From assembly GCF_000384295.1 (NCBI RefSeq), contig NZ_KB913037.1, positions 6,196,822-6,260,821 on the forward strand: a DNA stretch of 64,000 bases, in the 5' to 3' direction. Of the stretch, positions 24,666 through 33,520 are shown one piece after another. The position numbers were made by a program, and so were the translations under genes. The DNA comes from Amycolatopsis balhimycina FH 1894. GTDB lineage: Bacteria; Actinomycetota; Actinomycetes; Mycobacteriales; Pseudonocardiaceae. Every line of letters begins with the position of its first letter. Within the stretch, counting starts at the first letter, position 1. Under the pieces are notes generated by a model. That model had not been told where the DNA came from. It saw nothing but the letters and a program-made list of their open reading frames with translations, and did no database searches.

Positions 24666-25850
24666 ATGGACAAGAACACCGGTCTGCCCGTCGTGGGCAT
24701 GGTGGGCGGCGGCCAGCTCGCCCGGATGACGCACCAGGCGGCGATCTCCCTCGGCCAGTCCCTGCACGTGCTCGCCGCGAGCGAGAACGAAGCCGCGGGG
24801 CTCGTCGCGGGCGACGTCACACTGGGACACCACACCGACCTCGACGCGCTGCGGAAGTTCGCGGCCTCGGTCGACGTGCTCACGTTCGACCACGAGCACG
24901 TGCCGGGCGAGCACCTCCTCACCCTGGCGATGGAGGGCCACGTCATCCGGCCGGCGGCGAGCGCGCTCGGCTTCGCGCAGAACAAGCTGGTGATGCGCGA
25001 GATGATGGCCGGGCTCGGCGTCCCGGGCCCCGCCTTCGCCGAGGTGTCCACTGTGGACGACGTGCTCGCGTTCGGCGGCGAGCACGGCTGGCCGGTCGTG
25101 CTCAAGGCGGCGACCGGGGGCTACGACGGCCGCGGCGTCTGGATGCTGGACACCGCGCAGCACGCCCGCGAGACCGTGCCGGAGCTGCTCGAAGCGGGCA
25201 CGGCCCTGCTGGTCGAGGAGAAGGTGGCGATGCGGCGGGAACTGGCGGCGCTCGTCGCGCGCTCGCCCTTCGGCCAGGGCGCGGCGTACCCGGTGGTCGA
25301 GACGGTGCAGACCGGCGGCATCAACACCGAGGTCCTCGCCCCGGCCCCGGGGCTCGGCGACGACCGGGTGCACGAAGCCCAGGACCTGGCGCTGCGGATC
25401 GCGTCGACGCTGGACGTCACCGGGCTGCTCGCGGTCGAGCTGTTCGAGACGGACACCGGGCTGCTGGTGAACGAGCTGGCGATGCGCCCGCACAACTCCG
25501 GGCACTGGACCATGGACGGCGCGCGCACGTCGCAGTTCGAGCAGCACCTGCGGGCGGTGCTCGACTACCCGCTGGGCCGGACGGACCTGATCGCGCCCGC
25601 GTGCGTGATGGCGAACGTGCTGGGCGCGTCCGAGCTGCCCGAGATGGGGCCGGACGAGCGGCTGCACCACCTGTTCGCGCGGTACCCGGAGGTGCGGGTG
25701 CACCTCTACGGCAAGCAGGAGCGGCCGGGGCGCAAGCTCGGGCACGTCAACTTCACGGGCGAGCGCATGGAAGACCTGCGCAACCGTGCGCTGCTGTCGG
25801 CGCACTGGCTGTCCCACGCCGTCTGGCTCGACGGCTACGAGATCCACTAG
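24666..25850 (+). CDS. purK: 5-(carboxyamino)imidazole ribonucleotide synthase
   Basis: The 394-residue ATP-grasp enzyme adds bicarbonate to aminoimidazole ribonucleotide using ATP in purine synthesis. Visible features are the N-terminal [28 protein letters not shown], the ATP-grasp stretch [18 protein letters not shown], and the magnesium-binding [20 protein letters not shown]. The product is used by PurE, encoded 10 bases downstream. purK-purE-acyl-CoA dehydrogenase is also the order in Mycobacterium tuberculosis. Confidence 0.97.
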   Translation: MDKNTGLPVVGMVGGGQLARMTHQAAISLGQSLHVLAASENEAAGLVAGDVTLGHHTDLDALRKFAASVDVLTFDHEHVPGEHLLTLAMEGHVIRPAASALGFAQNKLVMREMMAGLGVPGPAFAEVSTVDDVLAFGGEHGWPVVLKAATGGYDGRGVWMLDTAQHARETVPELLEAGTALLVEEKVAMRRELAALVARSPFGQGAAYPVVETVQTGGINTEVLAPAPGLGDDRVHEAQDLALRIASTLDVTGLLAVELFETDTGLLVNELAMRPHNSGHWTMDGARTSQFEQHLRAVLDYPLGRTDLIAPACVMANVLGASELPEMGPDERLHHLFARYPEVRVHLYGKQERPGRKLGHVNFTGERMEDLRNRALLSAHWLSHAVWLDGYEIH

Positions 25851-25860
25851 GAGATCAGGT

Positions 25861-26358
25861 ATGGCGCCGCAGGTGGGCGTGATCATGGGCAGCGACTCGG
25901 ACTGGCCGGTGCTGGAGGCGGCCGGCGCGGCGCTGGACGAGTTCGGCGTCGAGTACGAGGTCGGCGTCTACTCGGCGCACCGCACGCCGCAGCGCATGCT
26001 GGACTACGCGACTTCGGCGGCCTCGCGCGGGTTGAAGGCGATCATCGCGGGCGCGGGCGGCGCGGCCCACCTCCCCGGCATGGTGGCCTCGGCGACGGTG
26101 CTGCCGGTGATCGGCGTCCCGGTGCCGCTGAAGTACCTCGACGGCATGGACTCGCTGCTGTCGATCGTCCAGATGCCGGCGGGCGTCCCGGTGGCGACGG
26201 TCTCGGTCGGCGGCGCGCGCAACGCGGGCCTCCTGGCGGTCCGCATCCTGGCGGCGTCCGACGAGGGCCTGCGGGCGAAGATGGCGCGCTTCCAGCAGGA
26301 CCTGGAGAAGCTGGTCCTGGACAAGGACGCGGCCCTGCGCGAGAAGACGGGTCACTAG
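25861..26358 (+). CDS. purE: 5-(carboxyamino)imidazole ribonucleotide mutase
   Basis: The 165-residue class I PurE moves the carboxylate made by PurK to form CAIR. It has [14 protein letters not shown] at the front (phosphate-binding SDSD), the active-site [11 protein letters not shown], and [17 protein letters not shown] with its conserved histidine. ATG 25861 follows GGAGATCAGGT, and the longer upstream frame is only the shadow of purK's end. It lies 10 bases after purK and ends 8 bases from the convergent ligase gene. Confidence 0.97.
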   Translation: MAPQVGVIMGSDSDWPVLEAAGAALDEFGVEYEVGVYSAHRTPQRMLDYATSAASRGLKAIIAGAGGAAHLPGMVASATVLPVIGVPVPLKYLDGMDSLLSIVQMPAGVPVATVSVGGARNAGLLAVRILAASDEGLRAKMARFQQDLEKLVLDKDAALREKTGH

Positions 26359-26366
26359 CGGCTCGT

Positions 26367-28040
26367 TCAGTCGAGCTCGCCGATCAGCTGCTGCCGCAGT
26401 TCGCGCTTGAGCACCTTCCCGGCGGCGGACACCGGGATCTGCTCGACCACGTGGATCTCCCGCAACCGCTTGTAGGGCAGCACTTTCTCGTTCACCGCGG
26501 CCATCAGCTCGCCGGCGTCCAGCGAGCCCCGCGGCACCACGAAAGCGACCGGCAGCTCGCCCACCTCCACGTCGGGGCGGCCGACGACCGCGGCGGCCGC
26601 GACACCCGGCATCGTGATGAGCAGCTCCTCCAGCTCGCGCGGGAAGACGTTGTACCCCTTGTACAGCAACATGTCCTTCTTGCGGTCCACGATGGCCAGG
26701 TAGCCGTCGGTGTCGAGGACGCCGATGTCGCCGGTGTGCAGCCAGCCGCCGGCCAGGGCGGCCGCCGTCTCCTCGGGGCGGTTGCGGTAGCCGAGCATGA
26801 TCTGCGGCCCGCGCAGGCAGACCTCGCCGCGCTCGCCCGCGGGGAGCGGGTCTTCGCCGCCCTCGGCCGGGACGATCTTGACCTCGGTGTCGAAGATCGG
26901 CACGCCCACCGAGCCGACCTTGCGGGTGCCCGAGCGGTACGTCGGCGCGATCACCGCGCCCATCGTCGCCTCGGTGAGGCCGTAGCCCTCGGTGACCACC
27001 ACGCCCGGGAACCGCTCGCGCAGCGCGGTGATCATCGCGTGGTTCATCGGCGCCGCACCCGAACCGATCGCGCGAACCGACGAGAGATCGGCGGTGGGGA
27101 ACGACGGCGTCGCGAGCAGTGCGGCGAACAGCGCCGGAGCCCCGCCCATGCCGGTGACGCGCAGCCGTTCGGCGTCGGCGACGTACGCCGCCGGGTCGAA
27201 GCGCGAGTGCAGGACGACCGTGGTCCCGGCGATCACCAGCGAGTTCATCCCGCCGACGATGCCCATGGCGTGGAACCACGGCGTCAGGTTGATCACGACG
27301 CCGTTGCCCAGGCGCGACGGCCACTCGTCCTCGCCGCCGATCTGGTCGAGGGTGACGTCCCCGTGCGCGTCCACGGCCGGTACCGAGCCGGTGGCCCAGC
27401 AGGCGTGCTGGAGGGTGTTGACCACGACGTTGCGGTGCGACAGCCGCACGCCCTTCGACCGGCCGGTGGTGCCGCCGGTGTAGGCGAGGTGCGCGAGGTC
27501 TTCGTAGAGGTCGACCTCGACGTCGGGGCGCGTCTCCGGCTGGCCGGCGTGGAACGCCTCGAACTCGACAGCGCCCTCGGCCAGGTCGCCGGTGGGCTGG
27601 ACGACGACGCTGAACCGCGCCGGGATCCGGTCGGCGACGCTCGCCAGCGCGGCCGCGACCGGGCCGTACGTCACGACGGCGACGGCCTCGCAGTCGGCGA
27701 GCTGGAAGGCGAGGTCGTCCGGCGGGAGCAGCGGGTTCGCCGGGCTGAAGGTGGCCCCGGCCAGCAGCGTGCCGTAGTAGGCGACCGGGAAGGCCAGGCA
27801 GTTCGGCAGGTGCAGTGCCACGACGTCGCCGCGGCCGAGGCCGCGGTCGCGCAGGGCGTTGGCGAACCGGCACGCGGCGCGGTAGGTCTCGGTGAAGGTG
27901 AGGCTTCGGCCGTCGTGGGCGAAGGCGGTCCGGTCGCCCCAGCGCGCGGCACCCGCCGCCAGGATCGAACCGACCGGGACTTCGGGGTAGTCGAGGGAGG
28001 CGGGCAGACCGGGCGGCGTCGTCGGCGCGGTGATCGGCAT
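26367..28040 (-). CDS. Acyl-CoA synthetase (AMP-forming)
   Basis: The 557-residue adenylate-forming enzyme has the P-loop AYTGGTTGRSKGVRLSHRN (about residues 187-205), EGYGLTEATMGAV, the hinge region TGDIGVLDTDGYLAIVDRKKD, and the C-terminal lysine in PVSAAGKVLKREL. It should activate a fatty or aryl acid with ATP and CoA. The substrate cannot be told from sequence; relatives are annotated both as long-chain acyl-CoA ligases and as 4-coumarate-CoA ligase-like enzymes. ATG 28040 is preceded immediately by an in-frame GTG. It is divergent from the acyl-CoA dehydrogenase gene, which could act next on its product. Confidence 0.9.
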   Translation of the reverse strand: MPITAPTTPPGLPASLDYPEVPVGSILAAGAARWGDRTAFAHDGRSLTFTETYRAACRFANALRDRGLGRGDVVALHLPNCLAFPVAYYGTLLAGATFSPANPLLPPDDLAFQLADCEAVAVVTYGPVAAALASVADRIPARFSVVVQPTGDLAEGAVEFEAFHAGQPETRPDVEVDLYEDLAHLAYTGGTTGRSKGVRLSHRNVVVNTLQHACWATGSVPAVDAHGDVTLDQIGGEDEWPSRLGNGVVINLTPWFHAMGIVGGMNSLVIAGTTVVLHSRFDPAAYVADAERLRVTGMGGAPALFAALLATPSFPTADLSSVRAIGSGAAPMNHAMITALRERFPGVVVTEGYGLTEATMGAVIAPTYRSGTRKVGSVGVPIFDTEVKIVPAEGGEDPLPAGERGEVCLRGPQIMLGYRNRPEETAAALAGGWLHTGDIGVLDTDGYLAIVDRKKDMLLYKGYNVFPRELEELLITMPGVAAAAVVGRPDVEVGELPVAFVVPRGSLDAGELMAAVNEKVLPYKRLREIHVVEQIPVSAAGKVLKRELRQQLIGELD

Positions 28041-28146
28041 CACCCGACCATACGAATTCTGCGGTCAACGCCACAAGGACGACGCAGGTGAACGAGCGCT
28101 AACATCGACCGAACCCCTCCCGACGTTGCAGAGAAGGTGACCGGAA

Positions 28147-29304
28147 GTGACCGACGGCCTGTACCAGCTTGCCGAGGAGCACGAGGAGCTGCGGGCCGCG
28201 GTCCGGGCTCTGTCCGAGAAGGAGATCGCGCCGTACGCGGCCGAGGTCGACGAGAACGAGCGCTACCCGATCGAGGCGTACAACGCCCTGGTCAAGTCCG
28301 GCTTCAACGCCGTCCACATCGGCGAGGAGTACGACGGCCAGGGCGCGGACGCCGTGGGCGCCTGCATCGTGATCGAAGAGGTCGCCCGGGTGGACGCGTC
28401 GGCGTCGCTGATCCCGGCGGTGAACAAGCTCGGCACCCAGCCGATCATCCTGTCCGGTTCGGAGAGCGTGAAGAAGCTGGTGCTCCCGTCGATCGCGTCG
28501 GGCGAGGCTTCGGCGTCGTACGCGCTGTCGGAGCGCGAGGCGGGCTCGGACACCGCGTCGATGCGCACGCGCGCCCGGCTCGACGGTGACCACTGGGTGC
28601 TCAACGGCACCAAGTGCTGGATCACCAACGCGGGTGAATCTTCGTGGTACACGGTGATGGCCGTGACCGACCCGGACGCGGAGAAGAAGGCCAACGGCAT
28701 CTCGGCGTTCGTCGTCCACAAGGACGACCCGGGCTTCTCGGTGGGCCCGAAGGAGAAGAAGCTCGGCATCAAGGGCTCCCCGACGCGCGAGATCTACTTC
28801 GAGAACTGCACGATCCCCGAGGACCGCATCATCGGCGAGCCGGGCACGGGCCTGAAGACGGCGCTGCGCACGCTGGACCACACCCGCCCGACGATCGGCG
28901 CGCAGGCGCTGGGCATCGCGCAGGGCGCGCTCGACGCGGCGGTGGCGTACGTGAAGGACCGCAAGCAGTTCGGTAAGTCCATTGCCGAGTTCCAGGGTGT
29001 TCAGTTCATGATTGCCGACATGGGGACGAAGATCGAGGCTGCTCGGCACCTGGTCTACGCCTCGGCTGCCGCGTCCGAGCGGGGGGACAAGCGGGCTGGG
29101 TTCATGGCTTCGGCTGCCAAGACTTATGCGTCCGATATCGCCATGGAGGTGACCACGGATGCTGTTCAGCTCTTCGGTGGGGCTGGGTATACGCGGGACT
29201 TCCCGGTTGAGCGGATGATGCGGGATGCCAAGATCACGCAGATTTACGAGGGCACCAACCAGATCCAGAAGGTCGTCATGGCCCGCGCCCTGCTCAAGGG
29301 CTGA
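28147..29304 (+). CDS. fadE25: Acyl-CoA dehydrogenase, FadE25-like
   Basis: The 385-residue flavoenzyme inserts a trans double bond into acyl-CoA. It has ASYALSEREAGSDTASM and GTKCWITNAGES (FAD and substrate binding), RKQFGKSIAEFQGVQFMIAD, the RDAKITQIYEGTNQIQ C-terminal signature and the catalytic glutamate in YEGTN. Its place after purK/purE and its sequence type match FadE25 of Mycobacterium tuberculosis. From about 28965 onward the codons abruptly shift toward T-ending forms (GCT, GTT, GGT), unlike the first two thirds of the gene. A strong hairpin follows at 29321. Confidence 0.93.
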   Translation: MTDGLYQLAEEHEELRAAVRALSEKEIAPYAAEVDENERYPIEAYNALVKSGFNAVHIGEEYDGQGADAVGACIVIEEVARVDASASLIPAVNKLGTQPIILSGSESVKKLVLPSIASGEASASYALSEREAGSDTASMRTRARLDGDHWVLNGTKCWITNAGESSWYTVMAVTDPDAEKKANGISAFVVHKDDPGFSVGPKEKKLGIKGSPTREIYFENCTIPEDRIIGEPGTGLKTALRTLDHTRPTIGAQALGIAQGALDAAVAYVKDRKQFGKSIAEFQGVQFMIADMGTKIEAARHLVYASAAASERGDKRAGFMASAAKTYASDIAMEVTTDAVQLFGGAGYTRDFPVERMMRDAKITQIYEGTNQIQKVVMARALLKG

Positions 29305-29320
29305 TTCCCCCGCTTCGATC

Positions 29321-29353
29321 GACGCCCCCCGGCCCCACCGTGCCGGGGGCGTC
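29321..29353 (+). terminator. Strong GC hairpin after the acyl-CoA dehydrogenase gene
   Basis: GACGCCCCCCGG (29321-29332) pairs with CCGGGGGCGTC (29343-29353) with one bulged base around a short loop. It begins 17 bases after the stop codon and is the likely transcription end of the gene. No T run follows, which is common in high-GC actinomycetes. Confidence 0.65.
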
Positions 29354-29461
29354 GGCCGTCAACGCCGGCTGTCAGGCCCCTGGGGCGGGCTGAGTTTCGC
29401 CACATGAGACATAACCCACCGCCGGGGCGGATTTCGGCTTCCGCGGTGTCACCCTCGAAGG

Positions 29462-29887
29462 ATGTACTGGCCGGTTCCGGCGTCCTGGACGCCCCACGAC
29501 GAAGCCGAGCTGGTCGCCGGCTGGCGGCTGTGGCTCGAGCTGTCCGATCGCGCCTGGCCGACCGCCGCCTGGGATGGGACCCCGGCCGGCGCCGTCCGGC
29601 AGCTGCGTGACCTGCTGGGCGCGTGCGACGAGATCGAGACCGCCTACCGCGCGGCTGCCGATGAGCCGTCGCCCGGGTTCCTGAGCCTGACGCAGGGGCT
29701 CGCCGTCACGGCCGGCTCGGCCATCTCGCTGTGGTTCGACGACTTCGACCAGCTCGACGGCGAGCGCGCGGCCCTGCTGCACGAGGACCTCGCCCGGTTC
29801 GCCGAGCAGGCGGAACAGGTACTGACGCTGCTCGCGGTCAACGGCGGCTGGGCCGGCCTCGACGAGGTGCGGCGCCGTCCCGCCTAG
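29462..29887 (+). CDS. Hypothetical protein, 141 residues
   Basis: This small soluble acidic protein is tryptophan-rich in the first third (MYWPVPASWTPHDEAELVAG) and largely helical, with a C-terminal helix rich in Glu, Gln and Ala. I do not recognise the family. The ATG at 29462 directly follows GAAGG, which is too close for normal use, so a leaderless or weakly started message is possible. It converges with the next gene on the other strand, with a 4-base overlap of stop codons. Confidence 0.6.
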   Translation: MYWPVPASWTPHDEAELVAGWRLWLELSDRAWPTAAWDGTPAGAVRQLRDLLGACDEIETAYRAAADEPSPGFLSLTQGLAVTAGSAISLWFDDFDQLDGERAALLHEDLARFAEQAEQVLTLLAVNGGWAGLDEVRRRPA

Positions 29888-30285
29888 GCCCCGGCCGGCG
29901 TCGGATCGGTGCCGCCCTCTTCGACGGGCCGGAACCGCCGGCCGCCGAGTGCGTCGTCCAGCGGGCGGTCCAAGGTCAGCTCCGGGCCGGGGCCGATCGC
30001 CCAGCCGAGCTCGACGACGGTGTCGACCTCCTCCCGGTACTCGGCCAGGTGCGTGACGTCCCCGCCGTCCATCGACCATTCGCCGCCGACGGTCAGGTGC
30101 AGCCGGCCGATCAGCATGCCCGGTGCCGGGAGGTGCCAGCCGAACCGGTGGACGACGAACTCCGTGCTCCAGCTCGCCCAGTACATCCAGCCCGAACCGT
30201 CGGCGCGGAAGCCCAGTTCGGTGTACTCGGGTGAGCCGGGGTGGACCTCCTGGTCCGACCAGTAGCCGATCAACCGCGTGTCCAC
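29884..30285 (-). CDS. Hypothetical protein, 133 residues
   Basis: The soluble protein starts VDTRLIGYWSDQEVHPGSPE and has regular short beta-type stretches such as GSGWMYWASWSTEFVVHRFGW and GEWSMDGGDVTHLAEYREEV. The pattern suggests a small beta-barrel, somewhat like lipocalin-type hypothetical proteins, but I do not recognise the family. GTG 30285 was chosen because the predicted fold begins there; longer frames read into unrelated sequence. Its stop overlaps that of the convergent gene. Confidence 0.65.
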   Translation of the reverse strand: MDTRLIGYWSDQEVHPGSPEYTELGFRADGSGWMYWASWSTEFVVHRFGWHLPAPGMLIGRLHLTVGGEWSMDGGDVTHLAEYREEVDTVVELGWAIGPGPELTLDRPLDDALGGRRFRPVEEGGTDPTPAGA

Positions 30286-30441
30286 CCCGGGATCGTCCCA
30301 TCCTGGCGGCGCCCGCTCGAGTCCCCTGCGACGGCCGGTAGCCGGGTGGTCGCGGATCCACCCCGGGATCGGCTCAACGTCGCAACGACGTTGCGCCACC
30401 CGGCCCAGCGGATCATGGGGCTGGCTGGGTACCCAGAAGGC

Positions 30442-31257
30442 ATGAACCGGACAGAGGCCACCGCCGAAAGAGGCGAGAAGAGCAACACCGCGCAACTGCT
30501 CGGCCGGGCCGGCATGGCCTGCTACGGCGTCGTACACCTTGTCCTCGCCTACCTCGCCCTGCAGGTCGCCTTCGGCAGCAGTGAGCAGGCGGATCAGAAG
30601 GGCGCACTGGAGCAGATCGGCTCGTCGGCGTTCGGGCAGGTTCTGCTCTGGGTCGTCGCCATCGGGCTGGTCCTCTTCGGGCTGTGGCAGTTCCTGATGG
30701 CCGCCACCGGCTACGAGTGGGTCAGCGGCGGGAAGCGGACGCGCAAGCGGATCGGCGCCGCCGCCCGCGGTGTCGTCGTGCTCGTGCTCGGCTTCACCGC
30801 CTTCCGGCTCGCCACCGGCAGCAGCAGCGGCGGATCGAGCGGCCAGAAGCAGCAGGAGTTCACCGGCAAGCTGCTGTCGCTGCCGGCCGGGCCGGCCTTG
30901 GTCGTCCTCGTCGCGGCTGCCGTCCTGGGGGTGGCGATCGCCGCCGGGATCAAGGGTGCGAAGCAGAAGTTCCTCGAAGACCTCAACACGTCCGAGCTGC
31001 CGGGCCGGTCGCGCCGCTGGGTCGGCTGGCTGGGCACCACCGGCTACCTCGCCAAGGGTCTCGTCCTCGCCGTGGTCGCGATCCTGCTGGCCATCGCCGG
31101 GTTCAACGCCGACGCGCACAAGGCGGGCGGCCTGGACGCGGCGCTCAAGACGCTCGCCGCCCAGCCCTTCGGCACCGTGCTGCTGACCGTGGTGGCCCTG
31201 GGGCTCGCCGCGTTCGGGGTCTACTGCTTCCCCGCCGCTTGGACGCACAAGCGCTGA
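30442..31257 (+). CDS. DUF1206 membrane protein
   Basis: The 271-residue protein is built of three similar modules of two membrane helices each: GRAGMACYGVVHLVLAYLAL, RGVVVLVLGFTAFRLATG and GYLAKGLVLAVVAILLAIAG each open a helix. This triple repeat is the DUF1206 pattern. The family occurs in many actinobacteria and has no known function. ATG 30442 was preferred over an in-frame ATG at 30415; ribosome sites are weak for both. Confidence 0.88.
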   Translation: MNRTEATAERGEKSNTAQLLGRAGMACYGVVHLVLAYLALQVAFGSSEQADQKGALEQIGSSAFGQVLLWVVAIGLVLFGLWQFLMAATGYEWVSGGKRTRKRIGAAARGVVVLVLGFTAFRLATGSSSGGSSGQKQQEFTGKLLSLPAGPALVVLVAAAVLGVAIAAGIKGAKQKFLEDLNTSELPGRSRRWVGWLGTTGYLAKGLVLAVVAILLAIAGFNADAHKAGGLDAALKTLAAQPFGTVLLTVVALGLAAFGVYCFPAAWTHKR

Positions 31258-31370
31258 GTGGTGCCTGTCGGTTTCCTGTCGATCACTGTCCGGAGCTTCG
31301 AGATGGGTGCCCGGTGCCCTACTTTGGGCCGGGTCAGTTGAAACTTCACCTACCTGGGAGCTGAAACCGG

Positions 31371-31811
31371 ATGTTCGGACGATTCAAGGACGTGGCCCTG
31401 TTGCTGGGGAGGATCGGCGTCGCGGTCGTCTTCCTCGCGCACGGGCTCCAGAAGTGGAACAACGGCATCGGCGGCACGGCGAAGTTCTTCGAAATGTCGG
31501 GCATCCCGCTGCCCACGGCCGCCGCGGTCTTCGCGATGACCGTCGAGATCCTCGGCTCGCTCGCGTTCATCGCCGGCTTCCTGCTGCCGCTCGTCGGCAT
31601 CGGCTACGTCGTGATCTCGGTCGGCGCGCTGCTCTCGGTGCACATCGACAACGGCCTGACCGGCCAGGGCGGCTACGAACTCGTCCTGGTGCTCGCGCTC
31701 GCCGGCCTCGCCCTCGGCTTCAACGGCGGCCGGCTCTCGCTCGACCACCTGCTGTGGGGCCGCAAGCGCGCCCGCCGCGACGCCGGCGTCGGCGAACTCC
31801 AGAACGCCTGA
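31371..31811 (+). CDS. DoxX family membrane protein
   Basis: The 146-residue protein has four membrane helices and the family's LLLGRIGVAVVFLAHGLQKW at the front and FAMTVEILGSLAFIAGFLLP in the second helix. DoxX-like proteins are linked to redox stress and sulfur or quinone chemistry, but most have no proven reaction. The upstream region contains AGTTGAAACTTCACCT (31336-31351), a partial inverted repeat that may be an operator. A long palindrome follows the stop codon at 31816. Confidence 0.87.
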   Translation: MFGRFKDVALLLGRIGVAVVFLAHGLQKWNNGIGGTAKFFEMSGIPLPTAAAVFAMTVEILGSLAFIAGFLLPLVGIGYVVISVGALLSVHIDNGLTGQGGYELVLVLALAGLALGFNGGRLSLDHLLWGRKRARRDAGVGELQNA

Positions 31812-31815
31812 CCTC

Positions 31816-31873
31816 AAGTCCGTGAAGGCCACCTTCAGGAACTTCAAGTTCCTGAAGGTGGCCTTCACGGCTT
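31816..31873. repeat. Long palindrome, probable bidirectional terminator (family A)
   Basis: The left arm reads AAGTCCGTGAAGGCCACCTT and continues CAGGAACTT. The right arm mirrors it through GGTGGCCTTCACGG. It lies exactly between the convergent DoxX and TIGR03089 genes. The sequence is nearly that of the copies at 7522 and 58503, but with compensating G/C changes in the stem, which suggests the hairpin is kept by selection or conversion. Confidence 0.9.
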
Positions 31874-32583
31874 TACGCCGGGAGGTCGGCCGTGGTGCGT
31901 TCGGCGTCGCGGCGGGCGGCCAGCTTCGCCGGGTCGGCGTTGCTCACGTGGACCAGGTGGGCGCCCGCGGCCAGGGGGACGAGCAGGCCGTCGAGGATGC
32001 CTTCCGGGCCGTCCCACTCCCGGGTGGACAGCACGCGGTCGTCCGCGGTGAGGCCCAGTTTCGCCGCGCGCGCCCTGGCCTCGGCCAGCACTTCGTCCAC
32101 TGTGGACTCGAAGAGGGCCGTCGTCCCGCCGGGGATCCGGAAGAGCGGGCTGTACTGGTCGCCCGCGGCCCGTGACTCCGTCAGGTAGTCGAACGCGCCG
32201 CCGCCCGGCGGCTCGGCCAGCCCGCGGCCCATCGGGTCCAGCGTCACGACGGCGGTCGCCGCCGCGCCGGTCGGCTCCGGGTCGTCCGGCCCGACGAACG
32301 CCAGCCGGGCGCCGGCGCCCTCGGTCACCACGCGCGCCCCGCACCACCAGGCCCCGAGCAGGACGCCGACGGTCTGCCAGTGCGCCGGGAGCTGCACGGC
32401 CACGGCGTCGCCCGGTTCGATGTCGAACTCCTCGGTCAGCCAGTTGGCCGTCTTCGCCGCCCAGTTGGCGGTCGTCGCCACGGACAGCTCGACGCGGCTG
32501 CCCAGCTGGTCGTCGTAGTGGGTGATCAACGGTTTGGCGGGCGAGGCCAGCAGCGGCCGCAGCAGCTCGTCGGTCAGGCTCAT
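31873..32583 (-). CDS. TIGR03089 family protein
   Basis: The 236-residue protein resembles the front of acyl-adenylating enzymes: ITHYDDQLGSRVELSVATTANWA, then FDIEPGDAVAVQLPAHWQT and GVLLGAWWCGARVV. It stops before the ATP-binding and catalytic parts, so it cannot make adenylates. TIGR03089 members are found in actinobacteria, often next to LCP genes, with no known role; Rv3268 is the equivalent in Mycobacterium tuberculosis. It is divergent from the NmrA-type gene at 32690. ATG start at 32583. Confidence 0.9.
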   Translation of the reverse strand: MSLTDELLRPLLASPAKPLITHYDDQLGSRVELSVATTANWAAKTANWLTEEFDIEPGDAVAVQLPAHWQTVGVLLGAWWCGARVVTEGAGARLAFVGPDDPEPTGAAATAVVTLDPMGRGLAEPPGGGAFDYLTESRAAGDQYSPLFRIPGGTTALFESTVDEVLAEARARAAKLGLTADDRVLSTREWDGPEGILDGLLVPLAAGAHLVHVSNADPAKLAARRDAERTTADLPA

Positions 32584-32644
32584 GGGACAAGGCTAAGGCG
32601 CGGACCACGGGCTTCGCCGGTTGACACGCGATCAGTGAACTGAG

Positions 32645-32669
32645 TAGCTTTGCTTTGCAAGCAAAGCTA
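32645..32669. promoter_or_regulatory. Perfect 10-bp inverted repeat, candidate HxlR/MarR-type operator
   Basis: TAGCTTTGCT (32645-32654) and AGCAAAGCTA (32660-32669) are perfect complements around TTGCA. The element is A+T-rich and lies 21 bases before the NmrA-type gene, overlapping where its promoter should be. Such genes are often repressed by redox-sensing HxlR or MarR proteins that bind sites of this size. No such regulator gene is adjacent. Confidence 0.6.
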
Positions 32670-32689
32670 TATCGGACTGGGGGTCTTCC

Positions 32690-33520
32690 ATGACCGTTCT
32701 CGTCACCGGCGCCCGCGGGAACGTCGGGCGTGCCGTGCTCGACGCGCTCGTCACCGCAGGTCAGGACGTCCGCGCCGCGAGCCGGGACGTCACGACGCTC
32801 GACGTCGGAGTCGCCAAGGTCAGCGCCGACCTCGAGGATCCGTCGACCCTGGACGCCGCGCTGGAGGGCGTCTCGTCGGTGTTCCTGTACACGCGGCCGC
32901 AGGGGATCGAAGGGTTCGTGAAGGCGGCCGAAGCGGCCGGCGTGCGGCACGTCGTGCTGCTGTCGTCGGGCGCGACGCTCGAGCCTCGATCCGCGCAGAG
33001 CCGCGTCGCGCGCCTGCACCGGGCGGTGGAGGAGGCGCTGATCGCCGCGCCGTTCGCCGAGACGCTGCTCAACCCGGGCTCGTTCGCGACGAACACCCTC
33101 GGCTGGCGCGCGGACATCGCCGAGGGTGTGGTCCGTACGCCGTACCCGGACTCGCGCGTCGGCGCCATCCACGAGCGGGACATCGGCGACGTCGCGGCGA
33201 AGATCCTGGCGGACGGCTCGCACGCGGGGGAGGCGCTGCAGCTGAGCGGGCCGGAGCCGATCAGCTTCCGCGAGCAGGCGGCGATCCTCGCGGACGTGCT
33301 GGGGAGGCCGCTACGGGTGGAGGAGCTGACACCCGAGCAGGCCGCCGGGCGGATGGCGGCACTGGGCTGGCCGCCCGAGGTGCCGCCGGAGATCCTGCGC
33401 GCGATGGAGCGGACGACGCGGGAGGCCTCGGTGGTGACGGACGTCGTGCGGGACGTCACCGGGCACGCGCCGCGGACCTTCCGGCAGTGGGCGGAGGACC
33501 ACCGCGCCGACTTCAGTTGA
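32690..33520 (+). CDS. NAD(P)H-binding protein, NmrA/quinone reductase-like
   Basis: The 276-residue Rossmann-fold protein has TVLVTGARGNVGRAVLDALV at the front, VVLLSSGATLEPRSAQSRVA at the sensor strand, and NPGSFATNTLGWR in the substrate region. It resembles the protein at 15216 in size and order of motifs but is clearly diverged. It probably binds NAD(P)H and either reduces a quinone-like compound or senses redox state. A perfect inverted repeat at 32645 probably controls it. Its last 8 bases overlap the end of the convergent LCP gene. Confidence 0.87.
   Translation: MTVLVTGARGNVGRAVLDALVTAGQDVRAASRDVTTLDVGVAKVSADLEDPSTLDAALEGVSSVFLYTRPQGIEGFVKAAEAAGVRHVVLLSSGATLEPRSAQSRVARLHRAVEEALIAAPFAETLLNPGSFATNTLGWRADIAEGVVRTPYPDSRVGAIHERDIGDVAAKILADGSHAGEALQLSGPEPISFREQAAILADVLGRPLRVEELTPEQAAGRMAALGWPPEVPPEILRAMERTTREASVVTDVVRDVTGHAPRTFRQWAEDHRADFS

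Noticed and set aside
31873..32583. A functional acyl-CoA ligase
   Set aside because: The ATP-binding loop and the C-terminal catalytic domain of such enzymes are missing; the size fits TIGR03089, which has no known activity.
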